From: JABDBE01 sp963832245
GTDB taxonomy: Bacteria; Acidobacteriota; Terriglobia; Terriglobales; Acidobacteriaceae
NCBI GenBank assembly: GCA_963832245.1
Contig: CAWHTG010000004.1
Location: 1,550,001-1,614,000 of the forward strand
DNA: 64,000 nt
Direction: 5' to 3'
A model generated the notes under the pieces. The model had not been told where the DNA came from. It saw nothing but the letters and a program-made list of their open reading frames with translations, and searched no databases. The position numbers were made by a program, and so were the translations under genes. Positions within the stretch are counted from its first letter, which is position 1. The number at the start of each line of letters is the position of its first letter. Positions 33,261 to 41,428 of the stretch are shown one piece after another.

Positions 33261-35696
33261 TCACATCAACCACAGCGCATCCACGTCCACAATTACATGG
33301 GTCCGCGGAATCTTTTCTTGTGCCGCATAGACAAGCAGCGATCTCAACGTCGCATTGAGCTTCTCACGGCTGACGGACTTCAGAACAAAATGGTAGCGGT
33401 AATCGCGCTTCAGACGCACAATCGGCGCTGCTGCTGGACCCAGCACGCGAATGCCTTCATGCCGTGTCTGCTCGAACCACTTGCCTAAAATGCCTGACCA
33501 CTTCAACGCCTCGTCCAGTTTGTCACTGCGGACTAGAACATTGGCCAGCGCGCTGTACGGCGGATAGTGCATCCAACTGCGAAAGCGCAACTCTTTTTCG
33601 TAGAAGCCGACAAAGTCATGCTGGGCTGCATATTGCACCGCGTAATGATCCGGGAAGTATGTCTGCAACACAACCTTGCCCGGGGTCTGCCCGCGCCCCG
33701 CGCGCCCCGCCACCTGAGTGAGCAATTGGAAGGTGCGCTCCGCCGCGCGAAAATCTGGAAAGCCCAAAGCGATATCTGCCCCAACCACCCCCACCAACGT
33801 GACTCCATGAATGTCGTGACCCTTGGCGATCATCTGCGTGCCCACCAGCATATCCAGTTCACCTTCGTTAAGGGCATTTAGCGCGCGCTCGAAATCCTCG
33901 TTGCCGCGAACTGTATCCCGATCGAGACGGCCGATGCGCGCCTGGGGAAACAGGCCATGCAACAACTCTTCCAGTTTTTCCGACCCTGTGCCGAGAAAAT
34001 ATACGTACTCGCTGCCACACTCGCCGCAGACCTTCGGCACCGGCGCCATGAAGCCGCAGTAGTGGCACACCATGCGGTTCGAGCCCTTATGATGCGTCAT
34101 GGCGATGGCGCAGTTCCTGCACTCCATCCGGTTCCCGCAGGCGCGGCATAGCGCCACCGGGGAGTATCCGCGGCGATTGAGCAGCACCATCACCTGCTCT
34201 TTGCGATCCAACCGCTGCTTGATTTCCTCGGCCAGCTTGCGCGAAATCACCTGCTCCTTGCCGGTTTCCTGAAACTCCTGGCGCATGTCAACGATCTCGA
34301 CCTCCGGCAACGGCCGATCTTCTACGCGATCCGGCAGTTCGAGCAGCGCGTACTTATTCTTCTTGGCGTTGAAATAAGATTCCAGCGAAGGCGTAGCGGA
34401 GCCGAGCACTACGACGGCATTCGCCATCTTGGCCCGCATCACCGCCACATCGCGGGCGTGATATCGCGGCGTTTCTTCCTGCTTATAGGAAGAGTCCTGC
34501 TCCTCGTCCACAATCATCAGCGCCAGATTGGAAACCGGAGCAAATACTGCCGAACGCGTGCCCACCACCATGCGCGCCTCTCCGCGTTTGATGCGATGCC
34601 ACTGCTCGGCCCGCTGCTGATCCGAAAGCGCCGAGTGCAAAATAGCGACTTCATCTCCGAACACGTGATGCAGATCCGCCGCGACCGCAGGGGTGAGCCC
34701 AATCTCAGGAACCAGCAGGATCGCCGACCGTCCTGCCTCCAGTACCGAACGCATGGCTGCGAGGTAAATCGCGGTTTTGCCCGATCCGGTCACTCCGTGC
34801 AGCAACACCCCCGAGAAGGTGCCGGTGCGTATGTGGTCTTCAATCCTCTTCAGTGCGGCTCGTTGTGCGGAATTGAACTGAAAGTCTAGCGGTGACGGAC
34901 GAGTCTTGCTGCTCGAGACTGAAAACTCGACTGGCTCTTCGACGACCTCGACCAACCCACGCTTTACCAACGTTCCCAGCGTAGTCCGCGGAACATCCAA
35001 GGTTTGCAGAGTTTCCACAGCAAGCCGGCCCCCCGCCGCCGCCAGAGTTTCCAGCAACGCTTGTTGATTGGAATTAAGTTTGCCTTGAGCGGCTTTCAAC
35101 ACGGCTACTTTCATGGTGCGAGCGGCGTCGCGTGCGTCCGACAAGTCTTCCCGCACGATCCATTTCTTTCGCACCATGACCGACAGCACGGATTTCGAAA
35201 CGCGGGTTGCCGCGCGCAAGGTTTCCTCTCTCACCGTCTCGCGTGCCGACAGGTAGTCGAGAACGCGATACTCCCCCAGTTGTTCATCAGGTGTTTTGCG
35301 CGAACGCGCCGATGAGCCTGCCGTTCCCGCGAGATGAAGCGCCATCTGTCCTTGATTCGACATGCGATAGCCGACGGTTCGTTTGAATTCCGCAGCCAGC
35401 GGCAGCATGCTGCGAAAGACTTCGCCCAGCGGCGCCAGATAATAATCCGCAATCCATTTGCCCAGTTGGACAAGTTGCTCGTCGAGCACAGGCGCAAGAT
35501 CGAGCACGCTGACGACATGCTTGGCCTGAACATTAGGCGCGCGATCATGCAGCGCCGTGACGATGCCCGACATGCGCTGCTGACGAAACGGAACCAATAC
35601 GCGCCCGCCGACCACGGGCTGCATTCCGCCTTGGAGGCGGTAAGTGAACGCAGTGTCGAGCGGCAGGGGGAGAGCGACATCGCAGAAGTCAGGCAT
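33261..35696 (-). CDS. priA: Primosomal protein N' (replication restart helicase PriA)
   Basis: A protein of 811 residues that recognises stalled forks and reloads the replicative helicase. The N-terminal 3'-end-binding domain (ALPLPLDTAFTYRL) is followed by helicase motifs: GVTGSGKTAIYL (Walker A), MIVDEEQDSSYKQEE (motif II), LGSATPSLES (motif III). The zinc-binding insert comes next, starting LCRACGNRMECRNC and then CHYCGFMAPVPKVCGECG, eight cysteines in all, and later QVAGRAGRG (motif VI). ATG at 35696 is preferred over a TTG at 35705. A single gene, with no close partners. Confidence 0.95.
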   Translation of the reverse strand: MPDFCDVALPLPLDTAFTYRLQGGMQPVVGGRVLVPFRQQRMSGIVTALHDRAPNVQAKHVVSVLDLAPVLDEQLVQLGKWIADYYLAPLGEVFRSMLPLAAEFKRTVGYRMSNQGQMALHLAGTAGSSARSRKTPDEQLGEYRVLDYLSARETVREETLRAATRVSKSVLSVMVRKKWIVREDLSDARDAARTMKVAVLKAAQGKLNSNQQALLETLAAAGGRLAVETLQTLDVPRTTLGTLVKRGLVEVVEEPVEFSVSSSKTRPSPLDFQFNSAQRAALKRIEDHIRTGTFSGVLLHGVTGSGKTAIYLAAMRSVLEAGRSAILLVPEIGLTPAVAADLHHVFGDEVAILHSALSDQQRAEQWHRIKRGEARMVVGTRSAVFAPVSNLALMIVDEEQDSSYKQEETPRYHARDVAVMRAKMANAVVVLGSATPSLESYFNAKKNKYALLELPDRVEDRPLPEVEIVDMRQEFQETGKEQVISRKLAEEIKQRLDRKEQVMVLLNRRGYSPVALCRACGNRMECRNCAIAMTHHKGSNRMVCHYCGFMAPVPKVCGECGSEYVYFLGTGSEKLEELLHGLFPQARIGRLDRDTVRGNEDFERALNALNEGELDMLVGTQMIAKGHDIHGVTLVGVVGADIALGFPDFRAAERTFQLLTQVAGRAGRGQTPGKVVLQTYFPDHYAVQYAAQHDFVGFYEKELRFRSWMHYPPYSALANVLVRSDKLDEALKWSGILGKWFEQTRHEGIRVLGPAAAPIVRLKRDYRYHFVLKSVSREKLNATLRSLLVYAAQEKIPRTHVIVDVDALWLM

Positions 35697-35705
35697 GTGG
35701 ATCAA

Positions 35706-36027
35706 AATCAGGCTGATGGAGATCGTAACATCGCGTCGAGGCGCGGCGCCTTGAGAGCTCTACTTAACAGTATGCTGCACAGTGAACCAGTACCTATAGC
35801 TGTTGGATATTGACAACAAAGCCCCTGATCCCAAAATACTTATGTTCTTCGGGGGTTCCTGGCTTCCGCGACACAGTTTTTACAAAGCTGTGACATTCCG
35901 TTGACAATCGTGGCCAGGATGAGCCTTAATATCATGCTCGCAGGCGAGACCTCTAAAGGTCTCAGATGCGCAGGACATTAGGTCCTGCCCCCGCCCTTTC
36001 GCGGTTATATAATAAGGAGAAATCAGC
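35706..36027. other. Intergenic between divergent priA and the TIGR03118 gene
   Basis: Apart from the two hairpins listed separately, the stretch holds no ORF I can support. It should contain promoters for both flanking genes. Confidence 0.4.
35946..35988 (+). promoter_or_regulatory. Two tandem hairpins in a 5' leader
   Basis: GAGACCT/AGGTCTC (loop CTAA) at 35946-35963 and GCAGGAC/GTCCTGC (loop ATTAG) at 35970-35988 are perfect 7-bp stems, six bases apart, 40 bases upstream of the start codon at 36028. No T run follows, so they are more likely an mRNA leader or binding site than a terminator. Confidence 0.45.
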
Positions 36028-37059
36028 ATGCAACGTTTGTTGGTTCGCACCACCACTCTCACCCTGTGGCTCGCGCTCATGCTGGGGTTCGCTTCCAGCA
36101 CGGCCCTGGCGCAATATCAGCTAACCAAATTGACTTCCAATCAGGCGGGCAAGGCCAAACATCAGGATCCCTTGTTGCAGAACGCCTGGGGACTAGTTTA
36201 CCCTCCCGGCGGCCCCTTCTGGATCAGCGACGAATGGGATGGTTGGTCCACCCTTTACAACGGCGCCGGAGTTCCGCAGAGTTTGCAAGTGGTCGTTCCT
36301 TCCGCCAGCGGCACCGGCCCGGGCTCGCCCACGGGAATTGTCTACGATGCCTCGAAGACTGATTTTCAGATTAACGGCTGGCCGTCCGTCTTTTTGTTTG
36401 CGACGCTAGATGGGACTATCCAGGGCTGGTCAACGTTCAATACCTCGTCATCCCTGATTGCGGTGAACAACTCGTCCGGCAAAGCCAGCTACACCGGCTT
36501 GGCCATCACCAGCAAGAGCTCAGGGAATTTCCTCTATGCCGCCGATTTTAACAACAACAAAATTTATATGTACGACAACACCTTCAAGTTGGTGAAGTCG
36601 TTCACGGATTCCACCATCCCCAAGGGCTTCGTGGTATTCAACGTTCAGGACATCAAGGGCAAGCTTTACGTCTCCTATGTCAGCGCGGCGGGTGGTGGAG
36701 GCGGGTTCATTGACATCTTTACGGAAGCAGGCAAGTTTGTGAAGCGGTTTGCTCATGGAGCGCCGCTGAACCAGCCCTGGGGATTCGCCATTGCTCCTGC
36801 AGATTTCGGTCCGCTGAGCAATACCCTGCTGATTTCCAACAATACGAACTCCGGCACCATCAACGGCTTCAATCTGACAACTGGGAAGTTTGTCGGCAGC
36901 ATCAAGAACTCCGCGGGCAAGCCGATTTTGATCGACCAGCTTTGGGGAATCGAGTTCGGCGGAGGGACGACGAACAATGGGAAGAAGAACCAACTCTTCT
37001 TCACCGCAGGGCCGAATAACAATGTGAATGGGTTGTTCGGGGTGATTGCATTCAAGTAG
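36028..37059 (+). CDS. Secreted TIGR03118-family protein
   Basis: A protein of 343 residues with a signal peptide (LTLWLALMLGFASSTALAQY, cleavage after ALA). The mature part begins QYQLTKLTSNQAGKAKHQDP and contains LQNAWGLVYPPGGPFWISDE, SSGNFLYAADFNNNKIYMYD and LNQPWGFAIAPADFG, the recurring blocks of TIGR03118 proteins, which are propeller-like and extracytoplasmic. Role unknown. AAGGAGAAATCAGC precedes the ATG. Confidence 0.8.
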   Translation: MQRLLVRTTTLTLWLALMLGFASSTALAQYQLTKLTSNQAGKAKHQDPLLQNAWGLVYPPGGPFWISDEWDGWSTLYNGAGVPQSLQVVVPSASGTGPGSPTGIVYDASKTDFQINGWPSVFLFATLDGTIQGWSTFNTSSSLIAVNNSSGKASYTGLAITSKSSGNFLYAADFNNNKIYMYDNTFKLVKSFTDSTIPKGFVVFNVQDIKGKLYVSYVSAAGGGGGFIDIFTEAGKFVKRFAHGAPLNQPWGFAIAPADFGPLSNTLLISNNTNSGTINGFNLTTGKFVGSIKNSAGKPILIDQLWGIEFGGGTTNNGKKNQLFFTAGPNNNVNGLFGVIAFK

Positions 37060-37103
37060 TTGAGGTTTGATCGCGAGAGATTTGACGCCGAAGCGCTATC
37101 TGT

Positions 37104-37152
37104 CGCGGCGGGGAGCCGGTATTTTAGCCAGCCCGCTCCCGCCGCGATTTTT
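37104..37152 (+). terminator. Intrinsic terminator after the TIGR03118 gene
   Basis: CGCGGCGGGGAGC pairs with GCTCCCGCCGCG (one bulged G), followed by ATTTTT. It lies 45 bases past the stop at 37059. Confidence 0.65.
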
Positions 37153-37613
37153 CGTCGTGTCCTGAAGCCGCAACGGGTTGTCCTCGCAGTTCTGTTTTCC
37201 CGCCAATTGTACCGGCTGGCCGAAAAACGGTCGCGTTGTCATGTTTCCCGGTCTCCGGCTGTCCATTGGAGCTGCTTCCGCAGCGCACAGCGCAACGAGT
37301 ACGAAACAGCAGATCCCTCCACTCCGCTTCTCCATCCCCTTCGGGCATAAGAGGCTCCGGTCGGGATGACAATCCGTAAGATACACTGCGAAAGGTTCGC
37401 TCGGCTGCCCGGGCGTCCGTCCGGAGTTACGTGGGTCTTTCGGTTGCGCACAAGCGTGGGTACCCGCGCCTACATGGGCAACTAGCGGGTGACGGGTGTC
37501 CCTGCTACCATTTCAGCAAATTCGGCCGGGCAGCGTTGTCTATGACATTGGCGCCCATGTTGGGATGCAGCAGAGCGCAGATCTGACGCATGCTTTCGCC
37601 CTAGAATGATAGT
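37153..37613. other. Intergenic, no supported gene
   Basis: Several open frames on both strands have no ribosome site and no recognisable product. No repeat longer than a short hairpin was noticed. Confidence 0.35.
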
Positions 37614-37793
37614 GTGGAAGCGAGTTTCCAGTGCGCGGGATGCGGCGAGTGCAATCAGACGACGGTGGATGAGTCGGCTGGCCGCAGGCAATCCTATATA
37701 GAAGACTGTCAGGTATGTTGCAAACCGAACGTGCTTCGCGTCGAATACGATCCCGACCGGCAGGAATTTGTGATTGCGGCGGAATTGGAATAG
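37614..37793 (+). CDS. CPXCG-type cysteine-rich small zinc protein
   Basis: A protein of 59 residues from a GTG start. FQCAGCGECNQTTVDESAGR, then QSYIEDCQVCCKPN, supplies two Cys pairs of a zinc ribbon in the arrangement of the CPXCG family (Pfam Zn_Cys_bind); here the first pair is C-A-G-C. The tail LRVEYDPDRQEF fits the family. An in-frame TAG four codons upstream bounds the start. Function not known for the family. Confidence 0.72.
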   Translation: MEASFQCAGCGECNQTTVDESAGRRQSYIEDCQVCCKPNVLRVEYDPDRQEFVIAAELE

Positions 37794-37854
37794 CGTGTTG
37801 TGCAGAGCACCTGTGACTTAGTTATAGTTGCGGTCGGGAAAGAAGGATAAGGAA

Positions 37855-38220
37855 ATGAGCGTCAGCTACAATGCGCCAAGTCGGATGGTCGCCCACAGCA
37901 TGGTTACCACGCAGTTCGAGCTGGATGGATTTCGCGTGGTGCGCAGTCTGGGAGTGGTCCGCGGCATCGTGGTTCGCTCGCGCTCGATCTTTGGCACCAT
38001 AGGAGCGGGACTGCAAACCATCTTGGGCGGAAACATCACGCTGCTGACGAATCTGTGTGAAAAAACTCGTGCTGAATCCTTTGATCTGATGCTGCAGCAC
38101 GCCGCCGAACTGGGTGGAAATGCTGTCGTAGGCGCCCGCTACGACGCCACTGAGGTCATGCAAGGCGTCACGGAAGTGCTTGCTTATGGGACGGCAGTGG
38201 TTGTCGAGCCGATTAGGTAG
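37855..38220 (+). CDS. YbjQ family protein (heavy-metal-binding-like)
   Basis: A protein of 121 residues. MVTTQFELDGFRVVRSLGVV and VRGIVVRSRSIFGTIGAGLQ, followed by HAAELGGNAVVGARYDATEV and EVLAYGTAVVVEP, are the conserved blocks of the YbjQ/DUF74 family, small pentamer-forming proteins of uncertain role. AAGGATAAGGAA decides the ATG at 37855. The stop codon overlaps the start of a short palindrome. Confidence 0.85.
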   Translation: MSVSYNAPSRMVAHSMVTTQFELDGFRVVRSLGVVRGIVVRSRSIFGTIGAGLQTILGGNITLLTNLCEKTRAESFDLMLQHAAELGGNAVVGARYDATEVMQGVTEVLAYGTAVVVEPIR

Positions 38221-38238
38221 GCGGGCGAGTCGCCCGCC
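38220..38238. terminator. 19-bp GC palindrome at the stop of the YbjQ gene
   Basis: GGCGGGCGA and TCGCCCGCC are perfect complements around one G. It lies between convergent genes and could act as a transcription stop for both, though no T run follows. Confidence 0.4.
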
Positions 38239-38270
38239 ACCACATGTCCTGCCTTCATACGAACTCTGGC

Positions 38271-38696
38271 TTAATCCTTGTAGAGCCATCCTGCGACTAG
38301 CGTCGCTAGAATTGAGCCTACCCACATATCCAGCATCCAGCCGAGCGGGAACACGCGATCGATGGGTGACCAGCAGGCTTGCGCGAGGTTTCCCGGGAAT
38401 CCCGCAGCGAATCCTACGAGGAATCCAATCTTCAGCGCCGTCTTGGGACCCGGGCCGAGCGTCGAGCGCGTCCAGGCGTACAAATGGGCCACGATCATGG
38501 CCAGCACGAACAGAATCAGAATCCACTGGCCCGCAAAAAAGGGGTAGCGCGGCTGCTTCAAGAACAGGCGGGCATTCTGCGTCGCTACATAGCGCGCGTT
38601 GCCAATGATGAATTGTCCGACCAGGAAGCTCCAGATCAACCAGACCACGCCTCCGGCTAAGCCTCCCAGCCAGATCCGACTGCGGTTCAAGCCCAT
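38271..38696 (-). CDS. Hypothetical membrane protein
   Basis: A protein of 141 residues with about four transmembrane helices: WLGGLAGGVVWLIWSFLVGQ, WILILFVLAMIVAHLYAW, IGFLVGFAAGFPGNLAQACW and WVGSILATLVAGWLY. No domain recognised. It overlaps the end of the upstream SRPBCC gene by 10 bases, so the pair is co-transcribed. Confidence 0.75.
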   Translation of the reverse strand: MGLNRSRIWLGGLAGGVVWLIWSFLVGQFIIGNARYVATQNARLFLKQPRYPFFAGQWILILFVLAMIVAHLYAWTRSTLGPGPKTALKIGFLVGFAAGFPGNLAQACWSPIDRVFPLGWMLDMWVGSILATLVAGWLYKD

Positions 38697-39289
38697 GGAC
38701 CACCTCCGATTGTCGATTTAAAAAGCGAGAAAGGAAACGACGGCGGGAGTCTAACACCAATCCTTGACCAGCCCAGCAGTTTTTCGAGCATCTGCTGCCG
38801 GCACTCGAATGTCCGTTGAAGGCTCGGAGCAATGAAGAGCTTTCGAGCGACTTCGCCCAGCATTCCGAAACCGGGATCGTACTCAATCACATCACGTACT
38901 GTCGTCCCAGTCGCGCCGTTCCGCGTCTCCTTGGAGAACTCGTGGCGATGTTTGAATCGTTTGAATGGTCCTTTCTTCTGGATGTCTGCGAAGTGGTGGT
39001 TCCATTCGAATTCGGTGATCAATGCAATCCACTGGCCGCGGAAGGGAAGAAATGGGATAGGTCGAAAGGAGGTCACGATCTCCGAGCCTACGCCCGCGAG
39101 CGAGTTTTCTTTCGCAACGGCCTGTGGTTCGCCGGTGATGGTCGGAGGTGGCACAAGTCTTAGCGGGGCAAGTTCCGTTCCCGTCTCGCGAGGCATAATG
39201 CGAGGCAGATTGTTCGGATTGGCAAAAAACAGGAAGACTTTTTTAGTCGCGACCGGTACCCACTGCTCGAACTCAACGCGGTGGATCAT
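38687..39289 (-). CDS. SRPBCC (START-like) family protein
   Basis: A protein of 200 residues with the start VEFEQWVPVATKKVFLFFAN and later TEFEWNHHFADIQKKGPFKR, then HEFSKETRNGATGTTVRDVI and FECRQQMLEKLLG, typical of polyketide-cyclase-like ligand-binding proteins with a beta-sheet cavity. It probably binds a hydrophobic small molecule; none is known. It precedes the membrane protein gene, with which it overlaps. Confidence 0.78.
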   Translation of the reverse strand: MIHRVEFEQWVPVATKKVFLFFANPNNLPRIMPRETGTELAPLRLVPPPTITGEPQAVAKENSLAGVGSEIVTSFRPIPFLPFRGQWIALITEFEWNHHFADIQKKGPFKRFKHRHEFSKETRNGATGTTVRDVIEYDPGFGMLGEVARKLFIAPSLQRTFECRQQMLEKLLGWSRIGVRLPPSFPFSLFKSTIGGGPWA

Positions 39290-39713
39290 TCGTCAGTTCG
39301 ATTTTCCACTGGTTCACCATTTAAATGTGGAAATGTCAAGGGCGAACAATAGGAGAACATCCAAAATGGAATCAGGACTGTAAACGCTGCCCCTTGTGGT
39401 CATCGAATCAGTTAGCCACAATTTATAGTGCTTTCCGATTGAGGGCCTGAAGCGAGGCGCTAACCCATAAGTTTATTGTTGACAACAAACAGCTTAGGCG
39501 TAAGATGTGGTTGAAAGTGGTACAAAGTGGTCGAGATAGTAGAGGTCGTGGGCAAGACTGGAAACTGAGAGGCGCCAGTGGAATTTGAAGCTGACACCCC
39601 CAAAAAAAGCCCTGACGAACCAGAATCGACCACTATTTTGACTGCTTTTACCTCCCTCGTTTTTGCGGCAGTAATCACCAAGAGATTTTCCCGCCCGGTA
39701 AAGGGCAGACCAC
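39290..39713. other. Upstream region of the dcw cluster
   Basis: Apart from the MraZ boxes this stretch has no supported gene. It should carry the promoter for the mraZ-led operon on the plus strand and that for the SRPBCC gene on the minus strand. Confidence 0.4.
39504..39530 (+). promoter_or_regulatory. MraZ operator boxes
   Basis: Three GTGG motifs start at 39507, 39517 and 39527, a 10-bp period. The last two read AAAGTGGTAC and AAAGTGGTCG, fitting the AAAGTG-type box repeated every helical turn that MraZ binds to control its own operon; the first is degenerate (AGATGTGG). Distance to the mraZ ATG is about 185 bases. Confidence 0.65.
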
Positions 39714-40154
39714 ATGTTTCGCGGCAATCACCCAACCCGCGTCGACGAAAAGGGACGGCTCAAGGTCCCCTCGGAATTCAAGCGGGTGATCGACGAGAAG
39801 TACGGCACGCAATTCTACATCACCAGCCTGGATGGGAAGGTTGCTCAAGTATATCCCTTCGAGGAATGGGAACGGATCGAACAGAAGTTAGCAGCCCTCT
39901 CCACGTTCAATCCCACGAAGAAAAAGTTCTTGAGCCGCGCGAATTACTGGGGGCAGGTAGTAGAGATGGACGGCCAGGGCCGGTTGCTGATGCCGCAACT
40001 GCTGCGCGATGCGGCGCAGATCAAGGGCGAAGTCGCAGTAACGGGGAATCTGACGTACCTGGAAGTTCGCAACCTCGAAGCGTACCGCAAGGAAATCGAG
40101 GAGCAAGAGTTCACGCCTGAGGATGAGAAGACGCTCGACGAATTGGGCATCTAG
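39714..40154 (+). CDS. mraZ: Transcriptional regulator MraZ
   Basis: A DNA-binding regulator of the dcw cluster, 146 residues, with two SpoVT/AbrB-like repeats. MFRGNHPTRVDEKGRLKVPS is the first DxxGR loop and WGQVVEMDGQGRLLMPQLLR the second. The C-terminal acidic tail (EFTPEDEKTLDELG) is longer than in E. coli. Its likely operator repeats lie upstream. The stop overlaps the rsmH GTG by one base (TAGTG). Confidence 0.95.
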   Translation: MFRGNHPTRVDEKGRLKVPSEFKRVIDEKYGTQFYITSLDGKVAQVYPFEEWERIEQKLAALSTFNPTKKKFLSRANYWGQVVEMDGQGRLLMPQLLRDAAQIKGEVAVTGNLTYLEVRNLEAYRKEIEEQEFTPEDEKTLDELGI

Positions 40155-41119
40155 TGGGCGAGGGTTCAACAGACACCCCTCAGGGGGTTGGGCATGGCGG
40201 TGGAAGCAAGACGGGCCATGTTCCGGTTCTTTTAAAAGAAGCGATCGACTTTTTAGCTATCAAGCGCGGCGGGACGTATATCGACGCTACGGTTGGCCTG
40301 GGCGGCCACAGTTACGAAATCGCAAAACGCCTCGGCGCACCGGGTCATTTGATTGGGCTCGATAAGGATCCTGCGGCGCTGGACATCGCGCGAGAAAGAC
40401 TGGTCGTTGGTCGTTCGCCGTTGGTCGGTGGTCAAGATCAACAGCCGGACTGGCCTCTGATCACGCTGCTGCATCGTTCTTTTGCAGAACTTGCCAACGA
40501 CCAACGACCTACGGCCTACGACGGAATCTTGGCCGACTTGGGCATGAGCAGTTTGCAGCTCAACGATGCCGCGCGAGGCTTTAGTTTTCAGGCGGAAGGA
40601 CCGCTCGACATGCGAATGAATCCGCAAGCCGAGCTCACCGCCGAACAAGTGGTAAACCAGGTCGACGAGGTCACACTCGCTGATCTGATTTACGAATTCG
40701 GTGAGGAAAGGAGGTCGCGGAGAATCGCCAGAGCCATTGTCCGGTCGCGGCCGATACGATCTACCGCTCAACTTGCGGATGTCATATCAGCCGCGGCCCG
40801 GCCAATGAATCAGGCCGAACGAAGGATTCATCCGGCGACCCGAACTTTCCAGGCACTCCGAATCTTCGTAAACAACGAGTTGAACGACCTGCGGGCGCTG
40901 CTCGATGCAGCCCCGCGGGTGCTCAAACCGGGCGGACGGTTGGTGATCATTAGTTTCCACTCGCTGGAGGATCGCATCGTGAAAGATGCTCTTCGCGAGG
41001 GCGTGAAGCAAGGTTATTACGAGTTGCTGACCAAAAAGCCGGTAACCGCCACGGAAGAAGAGATCGACCGCAATCCGCGGGCACGTAGCGCGAAATTGCG
41101 GGCAGCGGAAAGAGTTTAG
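40154..41119 (+). CDS. rsmH: 16S rRNA (cytosine-1402 N4)-methyltransferase
   Basis: A SAM-dependent methyltransferase of 321 residues. HVPVLLKEAIDFLAIKRGGT and YIDATVGLGGHSYEIAKRLG contain the SAM loop; GILADLGMSSLQLNDAARGF with FSFQAEGPLDMRMNPQ is the family signature, and IISFHSLEDRIVKDALREG the C-terminal one. An extra stretch near residues 80-115 (LVVGRSPLVGGQDQQPDW..ELANDQRP) is encoded by an inverted DNA repeat and is absent from typical RsmH. GTG start overlaps mraZ. The core catalytic residues look intact. Confidence 0.95.
   Translation: MGEGSTDTPQGVGHGGGSKTGHVPVLLKEAIDFLAIKRGGTYIDATVGLGGHSYEIAKRLGAPGHLIGLDKDPAALDIARERLVVGRSPLVGGQDQQPDWPLITLLHRSFAELANDQRPTAYDGILADLGMSSLQLNDAARGFSFQAEGPLDMRMNPQAELTAEQVVNQVDEVTLADLIYEFGEERRSRRIARAIVRSRPIRSTAQLADVISAAARPMNQAERRIHPATRTFQALRIFVNNELNDLRALLDAAPRVLKPGGRLVIISFHSLEDRIVKDALREGVKQGYYELLTKKPVTATEEEIDRNPRARSAKLRAAERV
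40402..40509. repeat. Inverted repeat inserted in frame in rsmH
   Basis: GGTCGTTGGTCGTT at 40402-40415 is perfectly complementary to AACGACCAACGACC at 40496-40509. Further GGTCG units (GTTGGTCGGTGG) follow the left arm. The element adds in-frame codons to rsmH. A related string, GGACCAACGACCCACGACG, lies after murF at 47254-47274, pointing to a dispersed family. Confidence 0.65.
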
Positions 41120-41122
41120 TAG

Positions 41123-41140
41123 CGCCGCCGTTTCGGCGGC
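41123..41140 (+). terminator. Hairpin after rsmH
   Basis: GCCGCC and GGCGGC pair around GTTTC, four bases past the rsmH stop. No T run follows, so it is only a possible partial terminator. Confidence 0.3.
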
Positions 41141-41164
41141 AGTCAGTAAGCGCTACAAGAGTTT

Positions 41165-41232
41165 CCGGGACGGCATCGCCTCTCACAGTAAGGGCGAAAA
41201 CAAATCTTTAACTTCTCTCGATGCCGTCCCGG
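41165..41232. repeat. 14-bp inverted repeat with 40-base centre
   Basis: CCGGGACGGCATCG (41165-41178) is the perfect complement of CGATGCCGTCCCGG (41219-41232). It fills the gap between rsmH and the 53-residue gene. Size and layout suggest a small palindromic transposable-like element or RNA hairpin. Confidence 0.6.
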
Positions 41233-41266
41233 AGAGATATGAGACCAAAGTAAACGGAGGCCAGTG

Positions 41267-41428
41267 ATGTTTACGGGAACATTGATTGATGAATTGATTT
41301 CAACGGTCGAGCGCGCGGAAAAGCACGCTCACAGAACTTCCGATTCTCAGGAAACGAGAACAGGGTATTGGTACACCGCAACCGAGCGCGAACTAGCATT
41401 CGACTCGAAAATACTTGGGGTGGCGTAA
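41267..41428 (+). CDS. 53-residue protein within the dcw cluster
   Basis: MFTGTLIDELISTVERAEKH starts a 53-residue soluble protein that ends SKILGVA. GGAGGCCAGTG gives a strong ribosome site, and its TAA is directly followed by the ftsL-like ATG. The tight junction argues for a real gene. Unrecognised; by position it could belong to division or wall synthesis. Confidence 0.65.
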   Translation: MFTGTLIDELISTVERAEKHAHRTSDSQETRTGYWYTATERELAFDSKILGVA

